NCBI GenBank assembly: GCA_019636015.1
Contig: JAHBYJ010000001.1
Coordinates: 558,001 to 622,000 of the forward strand
Length of the DNA stretch: 64,000 bases
Source: Parvibaculaceae bacterium
GTDB lineage: Bacteria > Pseudomonadota > Alphaproteobacteria > Parvibaculales > Parvibaculaceae
Reading direction: 5' to 3'
Part shown: positions 45,064-57,003 of the stretch, one piece after another
Layout of the letters: the number at the start of each line of letters is the position of its first letter
Position numbering within the stretch: position 1 is the first letter of the stretch
Position numbers and translations under genes: made by a program
Notes under the pieces: generated by a model
Database searches by the model: none
Told to the model about the DNA's origin: nothing
What the model saw: only the letters and a program-made list of their open reading frames with translations

Positions 45064-46593
45064 ATGCCGGTATCGGCAGAAAGGCAGTCGCGCAATATGT
45101 CGGACATGCCGCTTTCTTCCGGGGGGAGATCGTCTGCACGCAAGGGCGCCGCATCCGCGATGACGCCGGCCGACCAGTGGCGGCGTGTGCGCGCGCGTCT
45201 GCATGCCGAATTGGGCGAAGCGACCTTCAACAGCTGGTTCAAGCAGGTCGAGCTGTCGGGCGTCGATGAAAACCGCGTCATGCTGTCGGTGCCGACGCGC
45301 TTCATCCGCAACTGGATCGTCTCGCATTATGCCGATCGCCTCGCCAAGCTCTGGGAGGAAGAGGACGCCGCCTTCACGCGCGTCGATATCGCCGTCCAGG
45401 CCGATATTCGCGCCGAAGCGCGCGCGCAGCAGCAATGCGAAGAAGCCACCGCACCTCGCGCCGGCGCGGAGGCAGTGCCCCTTCCGCGCGAAGAGGTGGT
45501 GCTCTCCGCGGCTGTGCCGCAGGGCTTCGAGGATGCGGGTGTCGGCGCTCCGCTCGACCCGCGCTTCACCTTCGAGGCCTTCGTGGTCGGCAAGTCGAAC
45601 GAGCTTGCGCATGCCGCCGCGCGTCGCGTCGCCGAAGCGACGGACGTCACCTTCAATCCGCTTTTCCTTTATGGCGGCGTCGGCCTCGGCAAGACGCATC
45701 TGATGCACGCCATCGCCTGGGAAATCCGCAAGCGCCATCCCGAGCGCAAGGTGCTTTATCTCTCGGCCGAGAAGTTCATGTACCAGTTCGTGCGCGCGCT
45801 GCGCTTCAAGGACACCATGGCCTTCAAGCAGCAGTTCCGCTCGGTCGACGTGCTGATGATCGACGACGTGCAGTTCATCTCCGGCAAGGATTCGACGCAG
45901 GAAGAATTCTTCCATACCTTCAATGCGCTGATCGACCATAACCGCCAGGTCATCATCTCCGCCGACCGCTCGCCTTCCGATCTCGAAGGCATCGAGGAGC
46001 GCATCCGCTCGCGCCTCGGCTGGGGGCTCGCCGCCGACATCCATCCGACGGATTACGAACTTCGCCTCGGCATCCTGCAGGCCAAGGCCGAAGAGATGAT
46101 GAGCCGCAACGGCCCGATCTCCATTCCGCCCGGCGTGCTCGAATTTCTCGCCCATCGCATCGTCTCGAATGTGCGCGAGCTCGAAGGCGCGCTGAAACGC
46201 GTCGTCGCCTATGCCTCTCTTGTCGGCCGCCCGATCACACTCGACATGGCGCAGGAAGTGCTGCGCGACCTCCTGCGCTCCAACGACCGCAAGATCACCA
46301 TCGAAGAGATCCAGCGCCGCGTGGCGGAATATTACAACGTCCGCCTGGCCGACATGCTGTCCGCCCGCCGCGCCCGCGCGGTCGCCCGCCCCCGCCAGGT
46401 CGCCATGTATCTCTCGAAGCAGCTCACCACCCGCTCGCTGCCCGAGATCGGACGCAAATTCGGCGGCCGCGACCACACCACGGTCATCCATGCGGTCCGC
46501 AAGATCGATGAGCTTTGCCAGGTCGATTCAGGCATCGAGGAGGATGTCGATCTGCTGCGCCGGATGCTTGAGGGCGGCCACGGCGCGGGCTGA
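45064..46593 (+). CDS. dnaA: Chromosomal replication initiator protein DnaA
   Basis: A 509-residue DnaA. Domain I (about residues 35-110) has [22 protein letters not shown] variable Ala/Glu linker follows. The AAA+ domain has Walker [10 protein letters not shown] (about residue 204), Walker [10 protein letters not shown], and the box VII Arg. Domain IV carries the DnaA signature [14 protein letters not shown]. It melts the origin and acts as a transcription factor. ATG 45064 has GAGGAACAG upstream; an in-frame TTG six codons earlier is the alternative. About 30 residues precede domain I. dnaN follows after 395 bp. Confidence 0.98.
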   Translation: MPVSAERQSRNMSDMPLSSGGRSSARKGAASAMTPADQWRRVRARLHAELGEATFNSWFKQVELSGVDENRVMLSVPTRFIRNWIVSHYADRLAKLWEEEDAAFTRVDIAVQADIRAEARAQQQCEEATAPRAGAEAVPLPREEVVLSAAVPQGFEDAGVGAPLDPRFTFEAFVVGKSNELAHAAARRVAEATDVTFNPLFLYGGVGLGKTHLMHAIAWEIRKRHPERKVLYLSAEKFMYQFVRALRFKDTMAFKQQFRSVDVLMIDDVQFISGKDSTQEEFFHTFNALIDHNRQVIISADRSPSDLEGIEERIRSRLGWGLAADIHPTDYELRLGILQAKAEEMMSRNGPISIPPGVLEFLAHRIVSNVRELEGALKRVVAYASLVGRPITLDMAQEVLRDLLRSNDRKITIEEIQRRVAEYYNVRLADMLSARRARAVARPRQVAMYLSKQLTTRSLPEIGRKFGGRDHTTVIHAVRKIDELCQVDSGIEEDVDLLRRMLEGGHGAG

Positions 46594-46713
46594 GGCGCCC
46601 GCCCGGAAGGGCCCCTGAAAAGCCACATGATTCCAAGGGTTTAGGGGCGGGCTCCAAGCGCCCCGCCGCGCCCCCGCGTCAGCCGAAAAACGTGCATGAC
46701 GCGGCCGATCTGC

Positions 46714-46719
46714 TATACT
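46714..46719 (+). promoter_or_regulatory. Candidate -10 box of a dnaN promoter
   Basis: TATACT at 46714-46719 is a near-perfect -10 box; the -35 region (GTGCAT, 46692-46697) is weak. It is followed by a T-rich patch. The leader would be about 265 nt. The whole dnaA-dnaN gap (46594-46988) has no gene: its first 90 bp hold GCCCCT/AGGGGC-type repeats after dnaA, and the leader part is GC-rich with hairpins such as CCGGC-AATC-GCCGG (near 46750) and CGGTC/GACCG (near 46815). Confidence 0.35.
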
Positions 46720-46988
46720 TGTTTTTGCGAATTTCTGCGGAAATCCGGCAATCGCCGGAGCCTGTCCGGCAGGGGTGTCCAGCCGCTTGGCGGAGGCCCC
46801 CTCGGTCAGGCCGACCGACCCCCTGTCCGCGGTGGTATCGAGGACTTGGCGCCCCCGCTCCGGGCCGCGCGATCCCCCTCCGACACTCTTCGAACAGGGC
46901 GAGCGGCCGGGCGGAATTCGCCGGCGGCAGCCGGTGGCGCCGCCGTGGGGAAGTCAAGCAAGCCCGGATGGGGGACTGAAGAGAGACC

Positions 46989-48107
46989 ATGAAGATTACG
47001 ATCGAACGGGGCGCGCTGCTCAAGTCTCTCAACCATGTGCAGTCGGTCGTCGAACGCCGCAACACCATACCGATCCTGTCGAATGTGCTCATCAAGGCCG
47101 AGAACGGCCAGCTGAGCCTCACCGCCACCGATCTCGATATCGAGGTGGTGGAGGCGATCGACGCGGATGTGGCCCAGCCCGGCGCCACCACGGCATCCGC
47201 CCACACGCTTTACGACATCGTGCGCAAGCTGCCCGACGGCGCGCAGGTGGAGCTCTCGACCGGCGCCGATGAAGGCCGCCTCCAGCTCACCGCCGGCCGT
47301 TCGCGCTTCGCGCTGCAGTCGCTGCCGCAGGAAGATTTCCCGGCCATGGCCGCGGGCTCGCTGCCGCACCGCTTCGAGCTTCCCGCCGAAGCCATGCGCC
47401 GCCTGATCGACAAGACGCGTTTTGCGATCTCGACCGAGGAGACGCGCTACTATCTGAACGGCATCTATTTCCACGCCGTCGAAGGCGGCAAGCAGAAGGC
47501 GCTGCGCGCCGTCGCGACCGACGGCCACCGCCTCGCCCAGGTCGATCACGATCTGCCCGAAGGCGCTTCCGGCATGCCGGGCGTCATCGTGCCGCGCAAG
47601 ACCGTGCTTGAGCTCCAGAAGCTCCTTGAAGGCGGTGCAGGCTCGCTTTCGGTCGGCGTCTCCGAAACCAAGATCCGTTTCGAATTCGATGGCATCGTGC
47701 TGACCTCGAAGCTGATCGACGGCACCTTCCCGGATTACGGCCGCGTCATTCCCGCCGGCAACGACAAGCTCATGTCGGTCGACGGCAAGCGCTTCGCCGA
47801 AGCCGTGGATCGCGTCTCGACCATTTCGACGGAAAAGTCGCGCGCCGTGAAGCTCAATATCGAAGATGGCAAGCTGACGCTTTCGGTCACCAACCCGGAT
47901 TCGGGCAGCGCCACGGAAGAACTCTCCGTTTCCTATTCGAGCACGCCGCTCGAAATCGGTTTCAACGCCCGCTATCTGCTCGACATTACGGGCCAGCTCG
48001 ATGGCGAGGAGGCAAGCTTTGCCTTCGCCGATTCCGGCTCGCCCACGCTGGTGCGCGACAGCGAGGACAGCCTTGCCATCTATGTCCTCATGCCGATGCG
48101 GGTCTGA
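46989..48107 (+). CDS. dnaN: DNA polymerase III beta subunit (sliding clamp)
   Basis: A 372-residue clamp with three repeated domains. It begins KITIERGALLKSLNHVQSVVERRNTIPILSN, has RYYLNGIYFHAVEG and ATDGHRLAQ in the middle, and ends with LAIYVLMPMRV, the conserved hydrophobic tail that binds clamp partners. It tethers the polymerase to DNA. It sits between dnaA and recF in the ancestral order dnaA-dnaN-recF-gyrB, here interrupted only by a ClpP-like gene. Confidence 0.98.
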   Translation: MKITIERGALLKSLNHVQSVVERRNTIPILSNVLIKAENGQLSLTATDLDIEVVEAIDADVAQPGATTASAHTLYDIVRKLPDGAQVELSTGADEGRLQLTAGRSRFALQSLPQEDFPAMAAGSLPHRFELPAEAMRRLIDKTRFAISTEETRYYLNGIYFHAVEGGKQKALRAVATDGHRLAQVDHDLPEGASGMPGVIVPRKTVLELQKLLEGGAGSLSVGVSETKIRFEFDGIVLTSKLIDGTFPDYGRVIPAGNDKLMSVDGKRFAEAVDRVSTISTEKSRAVKLNIEDGKLTLSVTNPDSGSATEELSVSYSSTPLEIGFNARYLLDITGQLDGEEASFAFADSGSPTLVRDSEDSLAIYVLMPMRV

Positions 48108-48196
48108 GCGGGCGATCAGGGCGGAAGGCTTGAAGATTGGGAGTGCCTCACACGGGTGAATTGCGTGCCATTGGCCGGCCGGCCTCATCGCCGGAT

Positions 48197-49345
48197 ATGT
48201 CCGGCGTGAGCCGCCTTGCGCCCCGCGTCCGGCTGAGCCGTCTCGTCCTCACCGATTTCCGCTCCTATGCGCGGACCGAGCTTCATCTCGACGGCCGTCC
48301 CGTCGTGCTGACGGGCGAGAACGGCGCCGGCAAGACGAACCTCCTCGAGGCCGTCTCGCTCCTCTCGCCGGGCCGCGGCCTTCGCGGCGCAGCCTATGCG
48401 GAGCTTGCGCGCGATAGCGGCGCGGGCGGCTGGGCGGTTGCCGCCACGCTCGAAACCGATGGCGGTCCCGTCCGCATCGGCACCGGACTTGAGCCCGGCA
48501 TGGACCACGCGTCGCGCTCCCGCGCGGTGCGTGTCGGCGGTGAACAGGCGGGCCCCTCGGCGCTCGCCGAACTGGTCGCCCTTGTCTGGCTCACACCGGC
48601 CATGGACCGGCTCTTTGTCGAAGGGGCGGGCGAACGCCGCCGCTTTCTCGATCGCCTCGTCATGGGCTTCGATCCGGCGCATGGCGCGCGCGCCAATGCC
48701 TATGAGCGGGCATTGCGCGAGCGCAACCGCCTTCTCGCCGATCAGGTCTTCGACGATGCCTGGCTTTCGGGCCTTGAGGAGCAGATGGCCGAGCACGGCG
48801 TGGCGCTTGCCGCCGCGCGCCTCGAAATGCTGGCGCGGCTGCGCGGTGCGCTTGCCGCCGCGGGCGACGGCGCCTTCCCCCGTGCGGACGTCGCGATCGA
48901 GGGCGTGCTCGAAGCAGCGCTCGAAACCGAACCGGCGGTCGATGTCGAGGACCGGTTCATCCGCCTGTTGAAGGAGATGCGCGCGCGCGATGCGGGCGCC
49001 GGCCGCACGCTGGACGGACCCCATCGCAGCGATCTTCTCGTCCGCCATATGGGCAAGGACCGCGAAGCGCGCCAGTGCTCGACCGGCGAACAGAAGGCGC
49101 TGCTGCTCGGCATCGTGCTGGCCAATGCCCGGCTCATGGCGGCCATGGGCCGCCCGCCGCTGCTGCTGCTCGACGAGGTGGCCGCCCATCTCGATAGCGA
49201 GCGCCGTGCCGCGCTCTTCGATGAAATCATCGGCCTCGACCTGCAAGCCTTCATGACGGGTACGGACCCGTCGCTCTTTGCCTCTCTGGGATCGCGTGCG
49301 CAGAACCTGCATGTCGATCGCGGCGCCGTCTCGGGCGCCTCATAG
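48197..49345 (+). CDS. recF: DNA replication and repair protein RecF
   Basis: A 382-residue SMC-like ATPase. It has LVLTDFRSYARTELHLDG, Walker A GENGAGKTNLLEA, the LSPGRGLRG segment, signature CSTGEQKALLL, and Walker B LLLLDEVAAHLD. RecF loads RecA at gaps with RecO and RecR. The start is uncertain: ATG 48197 sits 10 codons before the first conserved strand, while TTG 48137 (GGAAGG 8 nt upstream) would add 20 non-conserved residues. Confidence 0.95.
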   Translation: MSGVSRLAPRVRLSRLVLTDFRSYARTELHLDGRPVVLTGENGAGKTNLLEAVSLLSPGRGLRGAAYAELARDSGAGGWAVAATLETDGGPVRIGTGLEPGMDHASRSRAVRVGGEQAGPSALAELVALVWLTPAMDRLFVEGAGERRRFLDRLVMGFDPAHGARANAYERALRERNRLLADQVFDDAWLSGLEEQMAEHGVALAAARLEMLARLRGALAAAGDGAFPRADVAIEGVLEAALETEPAVDVEDRFIRLLKEMRARDAGAGRTLDGPHRSDLLVRHMGKDREARQCSTGEQKALLLGIVLANARLMAAMGRPPLLLLDEVAAHLDSERRAALFDEIIGLDLQAFMTGTDPSLFASLGSRAQNLHVDRGAVSGAS

Positions 49346-49371
49346 CTTCAAGCAACGAAGGAAACGCGGAA

Positions 49372-49965
49372 ATGAGAAACGACAGTGAAACCCCCGATGT
49401 CGACGCCCTGAAGGGCCAGCTCTCGCCCTTCGTCGAGCATGGCCTCTTCAAGGCCCGCACCGTGCTCGTCACCGGCGAGATCAACGACCGCCTCGCGCGC
49501 ACGGTCTGCGAACGTCTGCTTGCCATGGCGGGCGAAAGCGACGATCCGATCACGGTCATCGTCTCTTCGCCGGGCGGCCATGTCGAGTCGGGCGACATGA
49601 TCCACGACATGATCAAGTTCATCAAACCGCGTGTGCGCGTGCTTGGCACGGGCTGGGTCGCAAGCGCCGGCGCGCTGATCTATGTCGCCGCCGAACGCGA
49701 CAACCGCTATTGCCTGCCCAACACCCGCTTCCTGCTCCACGAACCGCGCGGCGGCGTGCGCGGCTCGGCGACCGAGATCGACATCCAGGCGCGCGAAGTG
49801 CTGCGCATGCGCGAGCGCCTCAACAAGATCTTCGCCGACGCCACCGGCCAGCCGCTGGAGCGGATCGTGAAGGACACGAATCGCGACCACTGGATGAGCG
49901 CGGAAGAAGCGAAGGAATATGGCGTCGTCGGCAAGATCATCCGCAGGGCGGACGAGATCGCCTGA
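49372..49965 (+). CDS. ClpP-family serine protease between recF and gyrB
   Basis: A 197-residue ClpP-fold protease. The full catalytic triad is present: Ser98 in GWVASAGALI, His123 in FLLHEPRGG and Asp172 in NRDHWMSAEEA. The N-terminal part ARTVLVTGEINDRLARTVCERLL resembles the ClpP handle entrance. The active-site sequence ASAG differs from canonical ClpP (ASMA), placing it among ClpP paralogues. Its ATPase partner is unknown. It lies 26 bp after recF and 41 bp before gyrB, so it is likely co-expressed with replication genes. Confidence 0.9.
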   Translation: MRNDSETPDVDALKGQLSPFVEHGLFKARTVLVTGEINDRLARTVCERLLAMAGESDDPITVIVSSPGGHVESGDMIHDMIKFIKPRVRVLGTGWVASAGALIYVAAERDNRYCLPNTRFLLHEPRGGVRGSATEIDIQAREVLRMRERLNKIFADATGQPLERIVKDTNRDHWMSAEEAKEYGVVGKIIRRADEIA

Positions 49966-49994
49966 TACCGCAGGAACTGCGAAAGACCGTTTGA

Positions 49995-52451
<2,457 letters not shown>

Positions 52452-52467
52452 CGCATACGGGAAAACG

Positions 52468-52482
52468 TTAACAGCGCGTTAA
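52468..52482 (+). promoter_or_regulatory. CtrA binding site upstream of the class A PBP gene
   Basis: TTAACAGCGCGTTAA is an exact match to the full CtrA consensus TTAA-N7-TTAA, 81 bp upstream of the PBP start codon and 17 bp after the gyrB stop. The only other TTAA tetramers seen nearby are the two in the site. It suggests cell-cycle control of the cell-wall synthase by the response regulator CtrA. Confidence 0.6.
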
Positions 52483-52562
52483 CTATCGCTGTCTAGCTTC
52501 GGCACGGGGGCATTGTGCCTGGGGCGAATCGCCCGGAGGCGCGGCGCGAAAGGCAGCTTGTC

Positions 52563-54923
52563 ATGTCGTCCCGTAAGGCCCGGACAGCGCGCGGGGACCG
52601 CGCCGCGGAAAACGGCGAGCGCGGCTTGAGGCTTGTCCGCCGGGCGGGCCTCGGGCCGGTGCGCCTCGGCGTCGGCGCGAATTCGGATATTCTGGCGGAA
52701 CTGCAGGCAGACGAAGACGGCGACATGGGACGCTGGGACGAGGATGACTGGGAAGATCGCGGCTTTCGCCGCATCGAGCCGACCTTCGCTGCCGAAGGTC
52801 CGCGCCGGAAAGCTGCGTCCAAAAAGCCGGCCCAGAAGCAGGCGCCGAAGAAATCCGCTCCCGCAAAATCCGCGTCGAAGAAATCCTCCACCCGCAAACC
52901 TGCTGCGCGCCTGAGCGCCGGTGAGCGCGTCGGTACGCGCAACGCCCTTGCCCAGGGCCGTACGCTGCTTGGCAACATTGCCTATGGCGCCGTGGTGCTC
53001 GGCCTTTGGGGCATGATCGCCTTTGGCGGCCTCCTCTTCTGGTACGGGCTCAACCTGCCGGATACGTCCGGCCTCTACGATATGCGCCACACGCCGTCGA
53101 TCTCGATCGTGGCGACGGACGGCGAGGTGCTGAGCCATCGCGGCGATCTCACCGGCGGCTTCACCTCGGTCGCGGATCTTCCGCCCCATGTGCCGCTTGC
53201 CGTGCTCGCGACGGAAGACCGCCGCTTCTATCGTCATTTCGGCGTCGATCCCATCGGCCTCGCCCGCGCCATGGTGGTGAACTGGCGCGCCGGCGCTTAT
53301 GTGCAGGGCGGCTCCACCATCACCCAGCAGCTTGCGAAAAACGTCTTCCTGAAGCCCGAGCGCACGCTCTCGCGCAAGATCGAGGAAATGGTTCTCGCCG
53401 TCTGGCTGGAACTGCGTTTCACCAAAGACGAGATTCTCACGCTCTATCTGAACCGCGTCTATTTCGGCGGCGGCGCCTATGGTCTCGAAGCCGCCTCCGA
53501 ACGCTATTTCCGCAAGCCCGCCCGCGCGCTCACCCTGCCCGAAGCCGCGATGCTTGCGGGCCTTCTCAAGGCGCCGTCCCGCTACTCGCCGACCAACGAT
53601 ATCGATCTCGCCCGCGAACGCGCCCGCATCGTGCTGCAGAACATGGTCGCCGCCGGCTATATCGCACCGGAAGACGCGCAACTCGGCAGCACGGCGCCCG
53701 CCTCGCTCCAGGGCTATGCCGCGCGCGGCTCGATCAATTATTTCGTCGACTGGATCGCTGAAGCCCTGCCCGATTATGCCGGCAAGCCCGACACCGATGT
53801 CCGCGTCATGGCGACCATCGATCCCGATCTCCAGCGCGAGGCCGAGCGTCTCATCGCCGACATGTTGGCAAGCGAGGGCGCCGGGCTCGATGTGAGTCAG
53901 GCCGCCCTTGTCGCCATGACACCCGATGGCGCCGTGCGTGCCATGGTCGGCGGCCGCTCCTATGTGCAAAGCCAGTTCAACCGCGCCGTGCAGGCAAAGC
54001 GCCAGCCGGGCTCTGCCTTCAAGCCCATTGTCTATCTGACCGCCATGGAGCGCGGCTACACGCCGGATACGCAGCGCATCGACCGCCCCGTGACCTATGG
54101 CGGCTGGTCGCCCTCGAATTATTCGGGCCGCTTCGAAGGCGACATGACGCTGCGCACCGCGCTCGCGAAATCGATCAACACGGTTGCCGTCCAGCTTGCG
54201 CATGAAGTGGGCGTCCGCAATGTCATCGCGACCGCCCGCCGCCTCGGCCTGCAGGATGAGATGCCGCCAAATCTTTCGATCGCGCTCGGCACCGGCAGCG
54301 TCAACCTGCTGGAACTCACCGCCGCCTACGCCGCCTTCGCCAATGGCGGCTACGGCGTCATCCCGCATGGCATCGAGGAAGTCCGCGCCGAAAGCGGCGA
54401 GGAACTCTATCGCCGTCAGGGCTCCGGCATCGGCCGCATCGCCGATCAGCGCTCCATCGCCTATATGAACAACATGATGAAGGCCGTGATGGTCTATGGC
54501 ACGGGCCGCAATTCGACGCTGCCCGACCGCCCCGTCGCGGGCAAGACCGGCACCAGCCAGGATTTCCGCGATGCCTGGTTCATCGGCTATTCGGCCGATC
54601 TCGTCGTCGGCGTCTGGGTCGGCAATGACGACGGCAAGCCGATGAAGAATGTCACCGGCGGCACTTTGCCCGCTCGTATCTGGCACGCCTTCATGACGCG
54701 CACGCAGGAAGGCGTCCCCGTCGCCGAACTGCCCGATGTGCCGCCCGCCGAAACCCTTGCCTATGATCCGGCGCCCGCGCCCGTCGCCGGTGTCATGGGC
54801 GCCGCGCCCGGCACCTCCGATACCTATGAATGGGAACAGCCCGGCTTCTTCGAACGCCTTTTCGGCATCGGCGGCAGCGGCACGGATAGCCGTCCGGCTC
54901 TCCAGCCCGGCGGCCGCCGCTAG
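52563..54923 (+). CDS. Class A penicillin-binding protein (PBP1A-type)
   Basis: A 786-residue bifunctional peptidoglycan synthase. The long cytoplasmic N-terminus includes an acidic patch (DEDGDMGRWDEDDWED) and Lys/Ala/Pro repeats (residues 75-125), followed by one membrane helix (residues 140-165). The glycosyltransferase domain has ATEDRRFYRHFGVD, GGSTITQQLAKN and RKIEEMVLAVWLE. The transpeptidase has PGSAFKP (S-x-x-K), SIN (S-x-N) and GKTGTS (K-T-G). The tail is Pro/Gly-rich. ATG 52563 is chosen; GTG 52515 is possible. The CtrA box upstream implies cell-cycle timing. Confidence 0.93.
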   Translation: MSSRKARTARGDRAAENGERGLRLVRRAGLGPVRLGVGANSDILAELQADEDGDMGRWDEDDWEDRGFRRIEPTFAAEGPRRKAASKKPAQKQAPKKSAPAKSASKKSSTRKPAARLSAGERVGTRNALAQGRTLLGNIAYGAVVLGLWGMIAFGGLLFWYGLNLPDTSGLYDMRHTPSISIVATDGEVLSHRGDLTGGFTSVADLPPHVPLAVLATEDRRFYRHFGVDPIGLARAMVVNWRAGAYVQGGSTITQQLAKNVFLKPERTLSRKIEEMVLAVWLELRFTKDEILTLYLNRVYFGGGAYGLEAASERYFRKPARALTLPEAAMLAGLLKAPSRYSPTNDIDLARERARIVLQNMVAAGYIAPEDAQLGSTAPASLQGYAARGSINYFVDWIAEALPDYAGKPDTDVRVMATIDPDLQREAERLIADMLASEGAGLDVSQAALVAMTPDGAVRAMVGGRSYVQSQFNRAVQAKRQPGSAFKPIVYLTAMERGYTPDTQRIDRPVTYGGWSPSNYSGRFEGDMTLRTALAKSINTVAVQLAHEVGVRNVIATARRLGLQDEMPPNLSIALGTGSVNLLELTAAYAAFANGGYGVIPHGIEEVRAESGEELYRRQGSGIGRIADQRSIAYMNNMMKAVMVYGTGRNSTLPDRPVAGKTGTSQDFRDAWFIGYSADLVVGVWVGNDDGKPMKNVTGGTLPARIWHAFMTRTQEGVPVAELPDVPPAETLAYDPAPAPVAGVMGAAPGTSDTYEWEQPGFFERLFGIGGSGTDSRPALQPGGRR

Positions 54924-56107
54924 GTCTCACCGGCGCGGCGGCCGATCTGCGTCACCGCGAAGGTGAGAACGCCCATCAGCGCGATGGTGCCTACCATCGC
55001 CATGGGCCCCTGGTCGACGCCATGGCCGACGAGAATGCCGGTCACGGCACCCGCCATCGCCTGCAGGAAGCCGAGGAGTGAAGAGGCAGTACCCGCCATC
55101 TCGGGAAAGGGTGTGAGCGCGCCCGCCATCGCCTGCGGCATGGAAAGCCCGATGGCAAATCCGTAGATCACGACAGGCAGCACGATGGCGAGCGCGGATG
55201 GCGCGACCGACAGCGCGGTCAGCATCAGGAGCCCGCCAAGCGCCGCGCAGAACCCGCCGACCCGAAGCGTCGCATCGATGCCGAGCCGCCGGACAAGCCG
55301 CCCGCCGGTCAGCGAGCCGGTCACATAGCCGCCGGCCATGGCGCCGAAGCAAAGCCCGTAAAGAACGGGCGACAGGCCGAACTCGCCCTGCAGCACGAAG
55401 GACGAGCCGGAGATGAAGGCGAAAAGTCCGCAAAAGGCCGCGCTCGCAATGGCGAGATATTTGAGATAGCGCCGGTCCGCGATGAGACGCCGGTAATTGG
55501 CGAGGATCGCGCGCGGCGCCGCGCTTTGCCGCCGCGCGGACGGCAGCGTTTCGTCGAGGCTCGTTGCAACCATGAAGGCGAGCACCGCGCCAAAGGCACC
55601 CATGGCGATGAAGTTCGCCTTCCAGCCATAGAGGTCCTGCACCACGCCGCCGAGCATCGGCGCGGCGGCGGGCACGAGCCCCATGATCGCCGCCATGCGC
55701 GCGAGCATCTGCCCCGCCTCTGGCCCCTCATAAAGGTCGCGCACAATGGCGCGGGCCAGCACCACCGAGGCGCCGCCGCCCACCGCTTGCAGGGCGCGCG
55801 CCGCGATGAGCTGCTCGATCGAGGCGACGAAGAGCGAAACGAAGCAGCCGATCATGTAGAGCGCAAAGCCGGCAAGCAGTACCGGCCGGCGGCCGTACCG
55901 GTCGGCAAGCGGCCCGTAGAAAAGCTGCGACCCGGCAAAGCCGATCAGATGCACGCTGAGGGTGAGCTGCGTCGCGCCCGTGGAAGCGCCGAAGGTCTCG
56001 GCGATCGCGGGCAGCGAGGGCAGGTACATGTCCGTCGACAAGGGGCCGACCGCGGTCAACCCTGCAAGGAACACGGTGAAAACCGCCGTGCCGGGCGAAA
56101 GCCTCAT
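54920..56107 (-). CDS. Bcr/CflA family drug-resistance MFS transporter
   Basis: A 395-residue 12-helix MFS protein. It starts with AVGPLSTDMYLPSLPAIAETFG, the family signature (a D-M-Y-L-P-S/A-L pattern), then QLTLSVHLIGFAGSQLFYGPLADRYGRRP (cited as pattern), motif A of the drug:H+ antiporter-1 group, and RALQAVGGGASVVLARAIVRDL. It probably exports drugs or small metabolites such as sulfonamides or cysteine. Its stop codon overlaps the PBP gene stop on the other strand; its start overlaps the metalloprotease gene by 4 bases. Confidence 0.9.
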   Translation of the reverse strand: MRLSPGTAVFTVFLAGLTAVGPLSTDMYLPSLPAIAETFGASTGATQLTLSVHLIGFAGSQLFYGPLADRYGRRPVLLAGFALYMIGCFVSLFVASIEQLIAARALQAVGGGASVVLARAIVRDLYEGPEAGQMLARMAAIMGLVPAAAPMLGGVVQDLYGWKANFIAMGAFGAVLAFMVATSLDETLPSARRQSAAPRAILANYRRLIADRRYLKYLAIASAAFCGLFAFISGSSFVLQGEFGLSPVLYGLCFGAMAGGYVTGSLTGGRLVRRLGIDATLRVGGFCAALGGLLMLTALSVAPSALAIVLPVVIYGFAIGLSMPQAMAGALTPFPEMAGTASSLLGFLQAMAGAVTGILVGHGVDQGPMAMVGTIALMGVLTFAVTQIGRRAGET

Positions 56108-56916
56108 CTCGCCGGATGCTGGTTTCCGCGGCCGCCCGCGAAAATGCCAAGGGGATCGGCGCCGAAGCGATGCAGCCCCGGTCCGTTCATTTCGAGCCAG
56201 CGTTTGGCCGGTTCGTAGTTCGGGATCGCCTCTTCGACCAGCGCCCAGAAGCGCGGCCCGTGATTCATGTGCCTGAGATGCGCCACCTCATGCGCGGCCA
56301 CATAATCGAGCACATAGGAAGGCGCGAGAATGAGCCGCCAGGAAAAGGAGAGAGCCCGCGACGGCGAGCAAGAGCCCCAGCGCGTGGTCGTGTCGCGCAC
56401 GGTGATGCGGGACGGCCGCACATCGAACTGCTCGGCATAGAAAAGCGCGCGTTCGTTCAATTCGTCCCGCGCCTTCGTTTTCAGCCAGTCGGTCACGCGC
56501 CGCTGCACGAAATCGGGATGGCCCGTCACGCGGATTTCGGGGAGCCCGCCCGTGTCGATGCTGCGCACCCGCCAGACGGGGCCGCGCTCCATGGCGTCCT
56601 CGCGCCGCGCGCCCACATAGCGGACCACATGTTCCTTGCCGCGATAGGGGATATGCGCGCCGTTCCGGAAGGGCACCGGCGGCGGCACCCGGTCGAGACG
56701 TTCGGCGATCCAGTCGCGCTGCTCGCGTGCGAAAAGGAGCGCCTTGCCGACGCTGCGGCGGGACGGCGCCGTCACCTGCACGGAGCCGGCGGCAAGGTCC
56801 ACGCGCACGATCATGCGCTTGGCCCTCGGATTATGGCGTATGGTCACGGGCACTGCCCGGCCGTCGATCTGGATATAGTCGAGATGGAGCGAGGCAGGCT
56901 TCACGGGTTTGTTCAT
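56104..56916 (-). CDS. YgjP-like/M48-type metal-dependent hydrolase
   Basis: A 270-residue protein of the YgjP/DUF45 group. The zinc motif is HEVAHLRHMNHGPRFWALV (H-E-x-x-H plus a downstream His), near residue 210. The family block TTRWGSCSPSRALSFSWRLILAPSYVLDYVAAHE (cited as pattern) precedes it. It is probably a SprT-like peptidase; the substrate is unknown. ATG 56916 is chosen because further upstream Mets would overlap the divergent VOC gene. It is coupled to the MFS gene by a 4-base overlap. Confidence 0.88.
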   Translation of the reverse strand: MNKPVKPASLHLDYIQIDGRAVPVTIRHNPRAKRMIVRVDLAAGSVQVTAPSRRSVGKALLFAREQRDWIAERLDRVPPPVPFRNGAHIPYRGKEHVVRYVGARREDAMERGPVWRVRSIDTGGLPEIRVTGHPDFVQRRVTDWLKTKARDELNERALFYAEQFDVRPSRITVRDTTTRWGSCSPSRALSFSWRLILAPSYVLDYVAAHEVAHLRHMNHGPRFWALVEEAIPNYEPAKRWLEMNGPGLHRFGADPLGIFAGGRGNQHPAR

Positions 56917-57003
56917 AATGCGGTCGAGCCCAATGCCCGCCAGGCGGGCGATGACGACGGTCTGGTCTTTCCTGTCCGAAGGCAAAATAGATAGGGTCGA
57001 ATC

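Noticed and set aside
46750-46985. Structured RNA gene (SRP RNA, RNase P or 6S) in the dnaA-dnaN gap
   Set aside because: The conserved SRP loop, RNase P P4 and 6S features were not found. The region is better explained as a GC-rich leader.
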